NCBI GenBank assembly: GCA_964342265.1
Contig: CAYFFE010000001.1
Coordinates: 1 to 64,000 of the forward strand
DNA length: 64,000 nt
Direction: 5' to 3'
From: Halioxenophilus sp964342265
Lineage (GTDB): Bacteria > Pseudomonadota > Gammaproteobacteria > Pseudomonadales > Cellvibrionaceae
The notes under the pieces were generated by a model. That model worked only from the letters and a program-made list of their open reading frames with translations. It had not been told where the DNA came from and ran no database searches. The position numbers were made by a program, and so were the translations under genes. Below, in pieces: positions 18,853 to 26,768 of the stretch; position 1 is the first letter of the stretch, and each line of letters opens with the position of its first letter.

Positions 18853-19347
18853 ATGCCAACAGTATTTGTACTCAAAAACCAGCAAACATTATTCTGGAAT
18901 CGACAGGGGGAATGGGTCAGCGGAACCGAGGCATCAAGCTTGTTCCGCTCTCAGCACAAAGACGAGGCCATTAACGTGGTGTTTGAAATCAGCGCCCGCG
19001 ATTACGCCCAGCGGGTGGAAATCGTTGCGGTAGAAACCACCGAAAAAGGCGTGCCGATCATTCCGCCAGAATGGATTGTTGAATGGCCAGAACCCCAGCC
19101 CGAACAAGCTCTGCAAGACGAAATTGCTGAATCCGTCGAGGATGGCGTTAGCCCAAGCGGTGAAGATATCGCTAGCCCAAGCGGCGCAGATGAGGCCAGC
19201 GCAGAGACCGGTATGGGGCAAGACCAGCCAATCGCCGGTGGAGAAACCGACGGTGGCGAAGTTGGCGAGTGCGCCGAGAGTGCAGAGTCATCGGCAGAGA
19301 CTGAGAGCCGCCAATCGCTTGACTTTTTTCAGGAGGAAAGTGCGTAA
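18853..19347 (+). CDS. Unrecognised protein with acidic low-complexity tail
   Basis: 164 residues from the ATG at 18853; a TTG at 18823 preceded by AGGAAG would add ten residues and cannot be excluded. Residues 1-75 look like a folded domain (Val-Leu-Lys-Asn-Gln-Gln-Thr-Leu-Phe-Trp-Asn-Arg, then Phe-Glu-Ile-Ser-Ala-Arg-Asp-Tyr). The rest is Ser/Gly/Ala/Glu-rich and probably disordered, with a repeated Ser-Pro-Ser-Gly. No signal peptide or membrane helix. It sits 81 bases before gshA on the same strand, so co-transcription is possible. I do not recognise the family. Confidence 0.6.
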   Translation: MPTVFVLKNQQTLFWNRQGEWVSGTEASSLFRSQHKDEAINVVFEISARDYAQRVEIVAVETTEKGVPIIPPEWIVEWPEPQPEQALQDEIAESVEDGVSPSGEDIASPSGADEASAETGMGQDQPIAGGETDGGEVGECAESAESSAETESRQSLDFFQEESA

Positions 19348-19428
19348 TCCGCACTCATTGGGTTCGCCAACCGAATCGGTGGCGGGTGTCGCGAATATTC
19401 GCGTTAAGTGTTTTTAAAAGGAGCCAGT

Positions 19429-21027
19429 GTGGCCGATCTCGCCAATTTGCTGGAAAGCTTAAGTCAGCCGGCTAACGCCCCTCTGTTGAGTGGCATTTTA
19501 CGTGGGGTAGAAAAAGAGAGTTTGCGGGTTACCGCCAACGGCGGCTTGGCGCACACGCCGCATCCGCATGGGTTGGGTTCGGCGTTGACTCACAGCCAAA
19601 TCACCACGGATTTCAGCGAAGCGTTGTTGGAATTCATCACTTCGCCGTCCCACCAAGTAGACGCCGTGTTGGATCAGCTCTGTGCGGTTCAGCAGTTTAC
19701 CTATCAGCATTTGGGCGACGAGCATTTGTGGCCGGCCAGTATGCCGTGCTTGTTGGAAGACGACGAGTCGATTCCGGTGGCCCAGTACGGTTCGTCCAAT
19801 GTGGGTAAGATGAAAACCATTTACCGGCTGGGGCTTGGCAAGCGCTATGGGCGCAAGATGCAAACCATCGCCGGCATTCACTACAACTTTTCTCTGCCCA
19901 CGCCGTTTTGGGCGTTTTTGCACAACAACAGCGCCAGCACGCTGGACTTGCAGCAATTTCGCACCAATCGCTATTTCGACTTAATTCGCAACTTCCGTCG
20001 CTACTTTTGGCTGTTGCTGTATTTATTTGGTGCCTCGCCGGCGGTGTGCGGCTGTTTTATCGAGGGTAAAAAGCACCGCTTACAACCCTGGGATAAATCT
20101 GGCGGCACGTTTTATCACCCCCACGCCACCTCGTTGCGCATGGGTGATTTGGGCTACCAGAGCAACGCTCAGCACAGCTTGGTGGTGGATTACAATCACT
20201 TGGGCCACTATTTGCGGACCTTGTGTCAGGCCATTAACAAGCCCTACCCCGAATACAAAAAGATGGGCATTTTGGATGCCCAGGGCCAGCCGCACCAGCT
20301 CAACACTTCGCTGTTGCAAATCGAAAACGAGTTCTACAGTGCTATTCGACCCAAGCGCACCAGTCGCCCGGGCGAGACCGCGCTCACTGCGCTTTACTAT
20401 CGCGGTGTGGAATACATCGAAGTGCGTTGTGTCGATCTCAACCCCTACGAGCCGTTGGGCATTGGCCGCGATCAGATGCTGTTTTTGGATATCTTTTTAC
20501 TCTATTGCTGCCTATCGCCCAGCCCGCTCACCTACGAGCAGGAATACCGCGCGGTGCAAGAAAACCAGGAGCGCACGGTGTATCGCGGTCGCGATCCCGA
20601 TCTTCAATTGATCGCCAACGGCCACGAGCGATCGCTCAACGACTGGGGCCGCGAATTGATGGACAAAATGGCACCCATGGCCGAATTGCTCGACAAAGCC
20701 TGTGGCGATCAGGGTTACATGGCGGCGTTGGATCAGTATCGAGCTCAGCTCAACGAGCCGGATCGTACCCTGTCGGGTCGCATTCTTAACGACATGCGTG
20801 ACAAACAGCAGAGCTTTTTTGAGTTGACGATGGATTTGGCCAATAGTCACAGTGAGTTCTATCACCAGCGCGGCGTGAGTTCGGAAATTCAAACTCAGTT
20901 TAGCCAGTTGGCCGAGCAGTCCCTGGCTAAGCAGGCCGAGATTGAAGCTGGCGATCACCAAAGCTTTGACGACTACCTGCGCGATTACTACGAGCAGTAC
21001 GATTTCTGCTCGCGCGCTCAGTTTTAA
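19429..21027 (+). CDS. gshA: Glutamate-cysteine ligase
   Basis: 533 residues. It catalyses the ATP-dependent first step of glutathione synthesis in the cytosol. Proteobacterial GshA features: Gly-Val-Glu-Lys-Glu-Ser-Leu-Arg near the N-terminus, Thr-Asp-Phe-Ser-Glu, Ile-Ala-Gly-Ile-His-Tyr-Asn-Phe-Ser, and Tyr-Arg-Gly-Val-Glu-Tyr-Ile-Glu-Val-Arg. The start is a GTG at 19429, preceded by AAAAGGAG with a five-base spacer; the in-frame GTG at 19408 lies upstream of that site. gshB is not in the window. Confidence 0.95.
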   Translation: MADLANLLESLSQPANAPLLSGILRGVEKESLRVTANGGLAHTPHPHGLGSALTHSQITTDFSEALLEFITSPSHQVDAVLDQLCAVQQFTYQHLGDEHLWPASMPCLLEDDESIPVAQYGSSNVGKMKTIYRLGLGKRYGRKMQTIAGIHYNFSLPTPFWAFLHNNSASTLDLQQFRTNRYFDLIRNFRRYFWLLLYLFGASPAVCGCFIEGKKHRLQPWDKSGGTFYHPHATSLRMGDLGYQSNAQHSLVVDYNHLGHYLRTLCQAINKPYPEYKKMGILDAQGQPHQLNTSLLQIENEFYSAIRPKRTSRPGETALTALYYRGVEYIEVRCVDLNPYEPLGIGRDQMLFLDIFLLYCCLSPSPLTYEQEYRAVQENQERTVYRGRDPDLQLIANGHERSLNDWGRELMDKMAPMAELLDKACGDQGYMAALDQYRAQLNEPDRTLSGRILNDMRDKQQSFFELTMDLANSHSEFYHQRGVSSEIQTQFSQLAEQSLAKQAEIEAGDHQSFDDYLRDYYEQYDFCSRAQF

Positions 21028-21035
21028 CGACGGCA

Positions 21036-21659
21036 GTGAACTACCTAGCCCATTTGCTGTTGTCGGGCGATGAGCCCGAGCATCAAGTGGGTGGTTTGTT
21101 GGGGGATTTTGTTAAGGGTCGGCTACAGGGGCAATTGCCACTGGCGTTAGAGCAGGGTATTTGGCTACATCGCCAACTGGATGCTTACAGCGATCGTCAC
21201 CCGCACTTTAAAGCGAGCCAAGCGCGATTGGGCAGTGACCATCGCCGTATTGCCGGTGTGCTGTTGGATTTGATGCTCGATCACTTTCTTGCCAAACATT
21301 GGGGCGATTTTCACGGTCAACCGCTGGAACATTACACGGCGCGATTTTATCAACGCATGGCCGCCATCAACGCGCCCTTGCCCGTCAACGCCAAACGCTG
21401 GCTCCGGTTCGCCGAGCCGGCGGATTTACTGGCTCAATACCAATACTTTGAGCAATTGCAGCCCATACTCGAACGCATGGACGCCCGCCGTCCTCGGTCG
21501 TTGGGGTTGGCCCGTGGCTTCGACGGATTGGCGGAGAACTACACGCTGCTTGAGGCCGACTTTTTTAATTTAATGCCCCTACTGCATGAGCGGGCTGGCG
21601 AATTGCTGCAACAGTTGCCCGAGAACTTTAGTACTGATGCGGCTAGCGCTGAACAATAA
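21036..21659 (+). CDS. acpH: Acyl carrier protein phosphodiesterase
   Basis: 207 residues, GTG start nine bases after gshA. Matches the AcpH family (formerly DUF479): Met-Asn-Tyr-Leu-Ala-His, Gly-Asp-Phe-Val-Lys-Gly, His-Arg-Gln-Leu-Asp-Ala-Tyr-Ser-Asp, and Asp-Leu-Met-Leu-Asp-His-Phe-Leu-Ala. The His/Asp residues fit an HD-type metal site that removes phosphopantetheine from acyl carrier protein. Its 3' end overlaps the convergent FliL-like gene by 17 bases. Confidence 0.9.
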   Translation: MNYLAHLLLSGDEPEHQVGGLLGDFVKGRLQGQLPLALEQGIWLHRQLDAYSDRHPHFKASQARLGSDHRRIAGVLLDLMLDHFLAKHWGDFHGQPLEHYTARFYQRMAAINAPLPVNAKRWLRFAEPADLLAQYQYFEQLQPILERMDARRPRSLGLARGFDGLAENYTLLEADFFNLMPLLHERAGELLQQLPENFSTDAASAEQ

Positions 21660-22086
21660 AGTTATCAAAATACAAATCCACCACGCCGCTTTCGCCTTCC
21701 TCGGCTTCCAAAACGGAATGCACTTCGGCCAAGGCTGCCTTGCGTAAAATTTCCTTGCCTTGCTGCGTGTTGATGGCCTCCTCGGTTTGTTTGCTCAGCA
21801 ACAGCACCAGGTTATTGCGAATGTAGGGCAGATGATGGCGTACCTTATTGCCGGAGATGGTGTCTTTCACTCGCAGGGTAATATCGGCTTTAATGTAGCG
21901 CATGCGGCCTGGGCCGCCAAAATTAACAATAAAAGAAGGTTTGATTGGAATGTACACCGCCGAGGGGGGCGAGTGTGCTTCTTCGCCGCCTTCTCCGCCC
22001 TCGGCTTCGGCCTCCTGTGCCCATACCGGTGAAACCAACAGGGTGGTGATGATGAGAGTGAGTATTCGTCGGATAATCAGGGTCAT
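21643..22086 (-). CDS. FliL-like periplasmic protein
   Basis: 147 residues. Contains the FliL domain: Tyr-Ile-Pro-Ile-Lys-Pro-Ser-Phe-Ile-Val-Asn-Phe, Tyr-Ile-Lys-Ala-Asp-Ile-Thr-Leu-Arg-Val, and a C-terminal Val-Asp-Leu-Tyr-Phe-Asp-Asn-Phe-Ile-Val-Gln. FliL normally has a membrane anchor and supports the flagellar stator. Here the N-terminus resembles a cleavable signal (Pro-Val-Trp-Ala-Gln), and the gene stands alone with no flagellar neighbours, so it may be a paralogue serving another process. A Glu/Gly-rich linker follows the signal. Confidence 0.82.
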   Translation of the reverse strand: MTLIIRRILTLIITTLLVSPVWAQEAEAEGGEGGEEAHSPPSAVYIPIKPSFIVNFGGPGRMRYIKADITLRVKDTISGNKVRHHLPYIRNNLVLLLSKQTEEAINTQQGKEILRKAALAEVHSVLEAEEGESGVVDLYFDNFIVQR

Positions 22087-22153
22087 ATCGTCGGGTTCGT
22101 CCTCTGTAAATCAGTTAAACTGCGCTCAAATCACGCGAAGGAATGACATAACA

Positions 22154-22657
22154 ATGCAAATAAATGCTTGGTTACCCGGAATTCGTCTCACCAACGCCAT
22201 TTTGGTGTTGGGCACGGCCGGGCTTATTGGCGTCGGCCTGTATTTTCAATACGCACTGGGATTAAACCCCTGTGCTCTGTGTATTACGCAACGTATTTTT
22301 ATTATAGCTGTTGGATTGGTGGCTGCTGTGGCGGCGATCGTCGGTTTTAAACACTGGCCGAGGCGTTTGTGTGCCGCCTTGGGGGCCATTTTTGCCATTA
22401 TTGGTGGCAGCTTTTCGGCTCGGCAGTTGTGGTTACAAAGTCTGCCCGAAAACCAACAGCCCGCCTGTGGCCCCTCGCTGGGTTACATTATGGATACCTT
22501 TCCCCTGCAGGAGGCCTTCTCGGTATTGCTGCGCGGCGACGGCAACTGCGCCGAGGTGGTGTGGACTTTCCTAGGCATTAGCATTCCCGGTTGGACTCTG
22601 GTGGCGTTTATCGGTTTGGCTTTGATCAACGTCTGGCAGTTACTGCGCAAAGCTTAG
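22154..22657 (+). CDS. dsbB: Disulfide bond formation protein B
   Basis: 167 residues with four membrane helices. The first periplasmic pair is Cys-Ala-Leu-Cys, directly after Leu-Asn-Pro; the second pair comprises Cys in Pro-Ala-Cys-Gly-Pro-Ser and Cys in Asp-Gly-Asn-Cys. DsbB reoxidises DsbA and passes electrons to ubiquinone. ATG at 22154 with AAGGAA upstream; longer frames to 21902 run into the fliL-like gene on the other strand. dsbA is not nearby. Confidence 0.93.
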   Translation: MQINAWLPGIRLTNAILVLGTAGLIGVGLYFQYALGLNPCALCITQRIFIIAVGLVAAVAAIVGFKHWPRRLCAALGAIFAIIGGSFSARQLWLQSLPENQQPACGPSLGYIMDTFPLQEAFSVLLRGDGNCAEVVWTFLGISIPGWTLVAFIGLALINVWQLLRKA

Positions 22658-22671
22658 TATCGAGCAATTCC

Positions 22672-23010
22672 ATGATGGTAAAAGGCCTAATTTGGCTGTT
22701 GGTGTTTCAGTTTGTGGGCGTGTTGGTGGCCGATTTAATGGGCTGGATCGTGCCGGGCCCGGTAATCGGCATGGCGCTGCTGTTTGTTTTATTGCTGATG
22801 ATTAAAACGCCGCCCGCCCTGAGCCAAGTAAGCGAACCCATCATTAAGCACATTGCTCTGTTGTTTTTGCCGCCCAGCGCCGGATTGTTCTTTCTGCCCG
22901 ACAGCATTTACCAACAGTGGCTGGCACTGGCCGCCGCCATGGTGGTGGGCACGGCCATTTCCATTACCGTGTGCGCGTTGTTATTAAAGTGGATGTGTCG
23001 GCAAACGTGA
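22672..23010 (+). CDS. CidA/LrgA family membrane protein
   Basis: 112 residues with four hydrophobic helices. Typical LrgA/CidA motifs: Pro-Gly-Pro-Val-Ile-Gly-Met-Ala-Leu-Leu and Phe-Leu-Pro-Pro-Ser-Ala-Gly-Leu-Phe-Phe. The family is described as holin-like, and in some bacteria affects murein hydrolase export or pyruvate uptake together with LrgB. Two adjacent ATG codons (22672, 22675) are both possible. It overlaps the following lrgB-like gene. Confidence 0.88.
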   Translation: MMVKGLIWLLVFQFVGVLVADLMGWIVPGPVIGMALLFVLLLMIKTPPALSQVSEPIIKHIALLFLPPSAGLFFLPDSIYQQWLALAAAMVVGTAISITVCALLLKWMCRQT

Positions 23011-23717
23011 ATTGGGATCTGATTAAAGACAACGTGGATTCGCCGCTGGTGAGCGCACTGCTCACCTTGGTGGCGTTTCAAATTGGCCTGTCGTTGTATC
23101 GCCTATCGGGCAACAAAGTGGGCTTGCATCCGGTGTTGGTGGGTGCGTTGGTGATTGCCGGCGGACTTAAATTAATGGGCTTGTCCTATCCAACTTACCT
23201 CGCCAATTGCGGTGTGGTGATGTTCTTCTTGGGGCCGTTGATTGTCGCTTTAGCCGTACCCTTGCGCGCCGAGTTAATGGCTTTGCGCGGCATTGCCGTG
23301 CCGGCGTTAATCACTGTGTTGGTGGGCAGTTTCGTCGCGCCGCTGGCCGCCATTGGCTGCGCTTGGCTGGCCGGGGCGGACGAGCAAGTATTGCTGAGCT
23401 TGGTGCCCAAATCGGTGACCAGCCCCATTGCGATCAACCTCTCCGAAATCGTTGGCGGTTTAATGGCACTGAGTGCCGCGATTACCGTGTTTACCGGCGT
23501 TATTGGCGCGTTTATGGCACCGTTTATTTTTAAATGGGTGGGTCTCACCGATGACCGATTACAAGGACTGGTGCTCGGCATAAATTGCCACGGCTTGGGC
23601 ACCTCCCGAGCGTTTGAAATCAGTGTGCGCTGCGGTGCCTTGGCCGGGCTCGGTATGGGGCTAACCGGTTGTTTTAGCGCCTTTATGCTGCCTTATTTGG
23701 CTCTTGAGTTGTTTTAA
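23007..23717 (+). CDS. LrgB/CidB family membrane protein
   Basis: About 236 residues, strongly hydrophobic with several membrane helices. Family motifs: Pro-Lys-Ser-Val-Thr-Ser-Pro-Ile-Ala, Gly-Ile-Asn-Cys-His-Gly-Leu-Gly-Thr-Ser-Arg-Ala. The start is uncertain: a GTG at 23007 gives a GTGA overlap with the preceding stop, while GTGs at 22989 and 22995 are also in frame. Works as a pair with the LrgA-like protein. The next gene begins directly after the stop. Confidence 0.88.
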   Translation: MNWDLIKDNVDSPLVSALLTLVAFQIGLSLYRLSGNKVGLHPVLVGALVIAGGLKLMGLSYPTYLANCGVVMFFLGPLIVALAVPLRAELMALRGIAVPALITVLVGSFVAPLAAIGCAWLAGADEQVLLSLVPKSVTSPIAINLSEIVGGLMALSAAITVFTGVIGAFMAPFIFKWVGLTDDRLQGLVLGINCHGLGTSRAFEISVRCGALAGLGMGLTGCFSAFMLPYLALELF

Positions 23718-24494
23718 ATGGCCGGTGATTCCAGCAAGTCAAAACGGGCCGATCAACTACTGGTGGAGCAAAATTTGGCTGCCTCCCGCGCCCAGGCCTC
23801 GCGCTTGATCAAAGCGGATGCCGTACAAGTGCAGCAGGCGGGCCAGTGGCAGTTGGTGCAAAAACCCTCCCAGCCTCTGTTTGCCGACAGCGTTTTGCGC
23901 GTGCTCGACAATACCGAAACCCAATACGTATCGCGCGGCGGCCACAAGCTGGCGCGGGCGTTGGATGCCTCGAATACAATCGTCGATGGCTGCACCGCGC
24001 TGGATGTGGGTCAGTCCACCGGCGGCTTTACCGATTGCTTGTTGAGTCGCGGCGCCCGCCAAGTTGTGGGGGTGGATGTGGGCCGCGATCAATTGGCCGA
24101 GCGGCTGCGCTTGGATGCGCGCGTGGTGTGTTTGGAAGGCATTAACGCGCGCAACTTGCCGAGCGAACAACTGCTGGCCTACGCGCCGGGCGGCTTCGAT
24201 TTGGCCGTTATGGACGTATCGTTTATCTCCCAAACCCTTATTTTGCCCAACCTGCCCGATTTGCTGAAACCGGGTGGCGTTTTGCTGAGTTTGGTAAAGC
24301 CCCAGTTCGAAGTGGGCAAAGACAACATCGGCAAAGGCGGTTTGGTGCGCGACGAGCGTTTGTACCCCGCGGTGCAAGACAAGATCGTGCGTTGTTTGCA
24401 GTCGCTGGACTTTACCGTGCAGCACTATTTACCCAGCCCCATCGAAGGCGGCGACGGCAACCGCGAATTTCTGGTGGTGGCCCGTCGCTCCTAA
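23718..24494 (+). CDS. tlyA: TlyA family rRNA methyltransferase
   Basis: 258 residues. An S4 RNA-binding domain (about 8-70, Arg-Ala-Asp-Gln-Leu-Leu-Val-Glu) precedes a FtsJ-like methyltransferase domain (Ala-Leu-Asp-Val-Gly-Gln-Ser-Thr-Gly-Gly-Phe-Thr-Asp near 90, Gly-Val-Asp-Val-Gly-Arg, Val-Lys-Pro-Gln-Phe-Glu-Val-Gly near 193). TlyA 2'-O-methylates rRNA cytidines; older databases call it hemolysin A. The ATG abuts the stop of the previous gene. Confidence 0.92.
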   Translation: MAGDSSKSKRADQLLVEQNLAASRAQASRLIKADAVQVQQAGQWQLVQKPSQPLFADSVLRVLDNTETQYVSRGGHKLARALDASNTIVDGCTALDVGQSTGGFTDCLLSRGARQVVGVDVGRDQLAERLRLDARVVCLEGINARNLPSEQLLAYAPGGFDLAVMDVSFISQTLILPNLPDLLKPGGVLLSLVKPQFEVGKDNIGKGGLVRDERLYPAVQDKIVRCLQSLDFTVQHYLPSPIEGGDGNREFLVVARRS

Positions 24495-24548
24495 GCGCGT
24501 TAACAATTAGCGCCCCGCTCCCAAGCGCCTCTGATACAATGCCCCGCC

Positions 24549-26711
24549 ATGGACGTATCGCACTTAATTGATCATCTCAACCCCGCCCAGCGCCAGGCCG
24601 TTTCCAGCGAGCCCGGCCATCAGTTGATTCTCGCGGGTGCCGGCTCCGGTAAAACGCGGGTGCTGGTGCACCGCATCGCCTGGTTGATTCAGGTGGCCGG
24701 CCACTCGCCGCACTCAATTTTAGCCGTGACCTTTACCAACAAGGCGGCGCGGGAAATGCGCGCGCGCATCGAAGAGCTGCTCGGCATTAACCCGCGCGGC
24801 ATGTGGGTGGGTACTTTCCACGGTATTGCTCATCGATTGCTGCAGGCGCACTGGTCGGACGCCGGCCTAAGCCAGAATTTTCAGATTCTCGACAGCGACG
24901 ATCAACTGCGACTGATCAAACGCATTTACGGCGAGCTGCACATCGACGAAAAAAAATGGCCGGCGCGTATGGCCGCCTCCTACATCAACGGCTACAAAGA
25001 CGAAGGCCGGCGCGCGGCGCACATTCCCGAGAGCGCCGATCTCTACGAGCGCACCATGCTGGCGGTGTATCGCGAATACGAAGACGCCTGCAATCGTTCG
25101 AGCCTGGTGGATTTTGGCGAGCTGCTGCTACGCGCCCACGAGCTGTGGTTGCATCACCCGGCGCTGCTTAAGCATTATCAAGAGCGTTTCCCGTTTATTT
25201 TGGTGGACGAATTCCAAGACACTAACACCATTCAATACGCCTGGTTGCGAGTGTTGGCCGGCAGCAATTGCTGGGTTACGGCCGTGGGCGACGACGATCA
25301 GTCTATTTACGGTTGGCGCGGTGCCAAAATCGAAAACATTCAGCAGTTTGATCGAGATTTTCCCGGCACCGAAACCATTCGCCTGGAACAAAACTACCGC
25401 TCCACAGGCACCATTTTACGTGCGGCCAATGGTGTGATTCAGCACAATTTTGGCCGCTTGGGTAAAACCCTGCGCACCGACGGCGAAGACGGCGAAGCCA
25501 TTAGCCTGTACGCCGGCTTTAACGAGCAGGACGAAGCCCGGTTTATTGTCGATCAATTGCAAAGCTGGACGGCCAAAGGCAATCGTCGCGAATCGGTGGC
25601 CATTTTGTACCGCTCCAACGCCCAATCGCGAGTGTTGGAAGAGGCGCTACTGCGCGAATCGGTGCCCTATCGCATCTACGGCGGCCAACGCTTCTACGAC
25701 CGTCTGGAAATCAAAAACGCCCTGGCCTACCTGCGCCTATTGGTTAATCGCGACGACGATTCCGCCCTGGAGCGCATAATCAACACGCCCACGCGCGGCA
25801 TTGGCGGCAAAACCCTGGATGACATTCGCCTGTTTGCCCGGGAACAGGGCTGCTCACTGTGGCAGGCTTCGGCCAAGATGTTGGCCAATGGTGTGTTCAG
25901 CAAGCGTGCCGGCAACGCTTTGCTGGCTTTTCGCGAGCTGATCGAGCAGTTGAGCCACTACACCGAGGAGCCCCTGGATGGCTTGGTGGAGCGCGTCTTG
26001 GAGGCCTCCGGTTTGCTGGAATTTCACGCCAAAGAAAAAGGCGAAAAGGGCCAGGCGCGCAAAGAAAACCTCGAAGAAATGGTCAGTGCCTGCGGCCAAT
26101 TTATGCTCGAAGACATCGAGCAAGACCCGCTCACAGCCTTTCTAGCTCAGGCTGCGCTGGATGCCGGCGACGAACAAGCCGACGAATTCGAAGACGCCGT
26201 GCAACTCATGACATTGCACTCGGCCAAGGGCTTGGAGTTTCCTCTGGTGTTTATCGCCGGTGCGGAAGAGAATTTATTCCCCCATAAAATGTCGGTGGAA
26301 GACCCGGATCGGCTCGAAGAAGAGCGCCGACTGGCCTATGTGGGAATTACCCGTGCCATGACTAAGTTGGTGCTTACTTACGCCGAAACCCGGCGCATTC
26401 ATGGCAAAGAAAGCTTTAATAGCGTCTCGCGCTTTGTTAAGGAAATCCCCGACGACTGTCTGCAAGAAGTGCGCTTAAAGTCCACCGTAGCTCGCCCGGG
26501 CAACTTTAACGCCGCACCGGGCAGTCGTTTCAGCGATGACCCCAGCGAATCGGGTTTCAGTTTGGGCCAGCGGGTGTTGCATCCGATTTTTGGCGAGGGG
26601 GTAATCATGCATTGCGAGGGCACCGGGCCCAACAGCCGCATTCAAATCAACTTCGACGATGTGGGCAATAAGTGGCTGGTGATGCAATACGCCAAACTGC
26701 AACCGGCCTAA
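24549..26711 (+). CDS. uvrD: DNA helicase II
   Basis: 720 residues, the usual UvrD size. SF1A motifs in order: Q-motif region Leu-Asn-Pro-Ala-Gln-Arg-Gln-Ala-Val, Walker A Gly-Ala-Gly-Ser-Gly-Lys-Thr, Val-Asp-Glu-Phe-Gln-Asp-Thr-Asn, Gly-Asp-Asp-Asp-Gln-Ser-Ile-Tyr-Gly-Trp-Arg-Gly, Glu-Gln-Asn-Tyr-Arg-Ser, and Thr-Leu-His-Ser-Ala-Lys-Gly-Leu-Glu-Phe. The C-terminus has the UvrD-specific Gly-Gln-Arg-Val-Leu-His-Pro-Ile-Phe-Gly-Glu-Gly domain, which separates it from the Rep paralogue at 45958-47982. Acts in nucleotide excision and mismatch repair. Confidence 0.95.
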   Translation: MDVSHLIDHLNPAQRQAVSSEPGHQLILAGAGSGKTRVLVHRIAWLIQVAGHSPHSILAVTFTNKAAREMRARIEELLGINPRGMWVGTFHGIAHRLLQAHWSDAGLSQNFQILDSDDQLRLIKRIYGELHIDEKKWPARMAASYINGYKDEGRRAAHIPESADLYERTMLAVYREYEDACNRSSLVDFGELLLRAHELWLHHPALLKHYQERFPFILVDEFQDTNTIQYAWLRVLAGSNCWVTAVGDDDQSIYGWRGAKIENIQQFDRDFPGTETIRLEQNYRSTGTILRAANGVIQHNFGRLGKTLRTDGEDGEAISLYAGFNEQDEARFIVDQLQSWTAKGNRRESVAILYRSNAQSRVLEEALLRESVPYRIYGGQRFYDRLEIKNALAYLRLLVNRDDDSALERIINTPTRGIGGKTLDDIRLFAREQGCSLWQASAKMLANGVFSKRAGNALLAFRELIEQLSHYTEEPLDGLVERVLEASGLLEFHAKEKGEKGQARKENLEEMVSACGQFMLEDIEQDPLTAFLAQAALDAGDEQADEFEDAVQLMTLHSAKGLEFPLVFIAGAEENLFPHKMSVEDPDRLEEERRLAYVGITRAMTKLVLTYAETRRIHGKESFNSVSRFVKEIPDDCLQEVRLKSTVARPGNFNAAPGSRFSDDPSESGFSLGQRVLHPIFGEGVIMHCEGTGPNSRIQINFDDVGNKWLVMQYAKLQPA

Positions 26712-26768
26712 CGCGCGGACGATTACCGTTTAAAAACTTCGAACAATAAATTTAAAAGGGAAGTATTT

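Noticed and set aside
23757..24425. 222-codon minus-strand frame opposite tlyA
   Set aside because: His/Gln-rich shadow frame; tlyA on the plus strand has full S4 and methyltransferase motifs.
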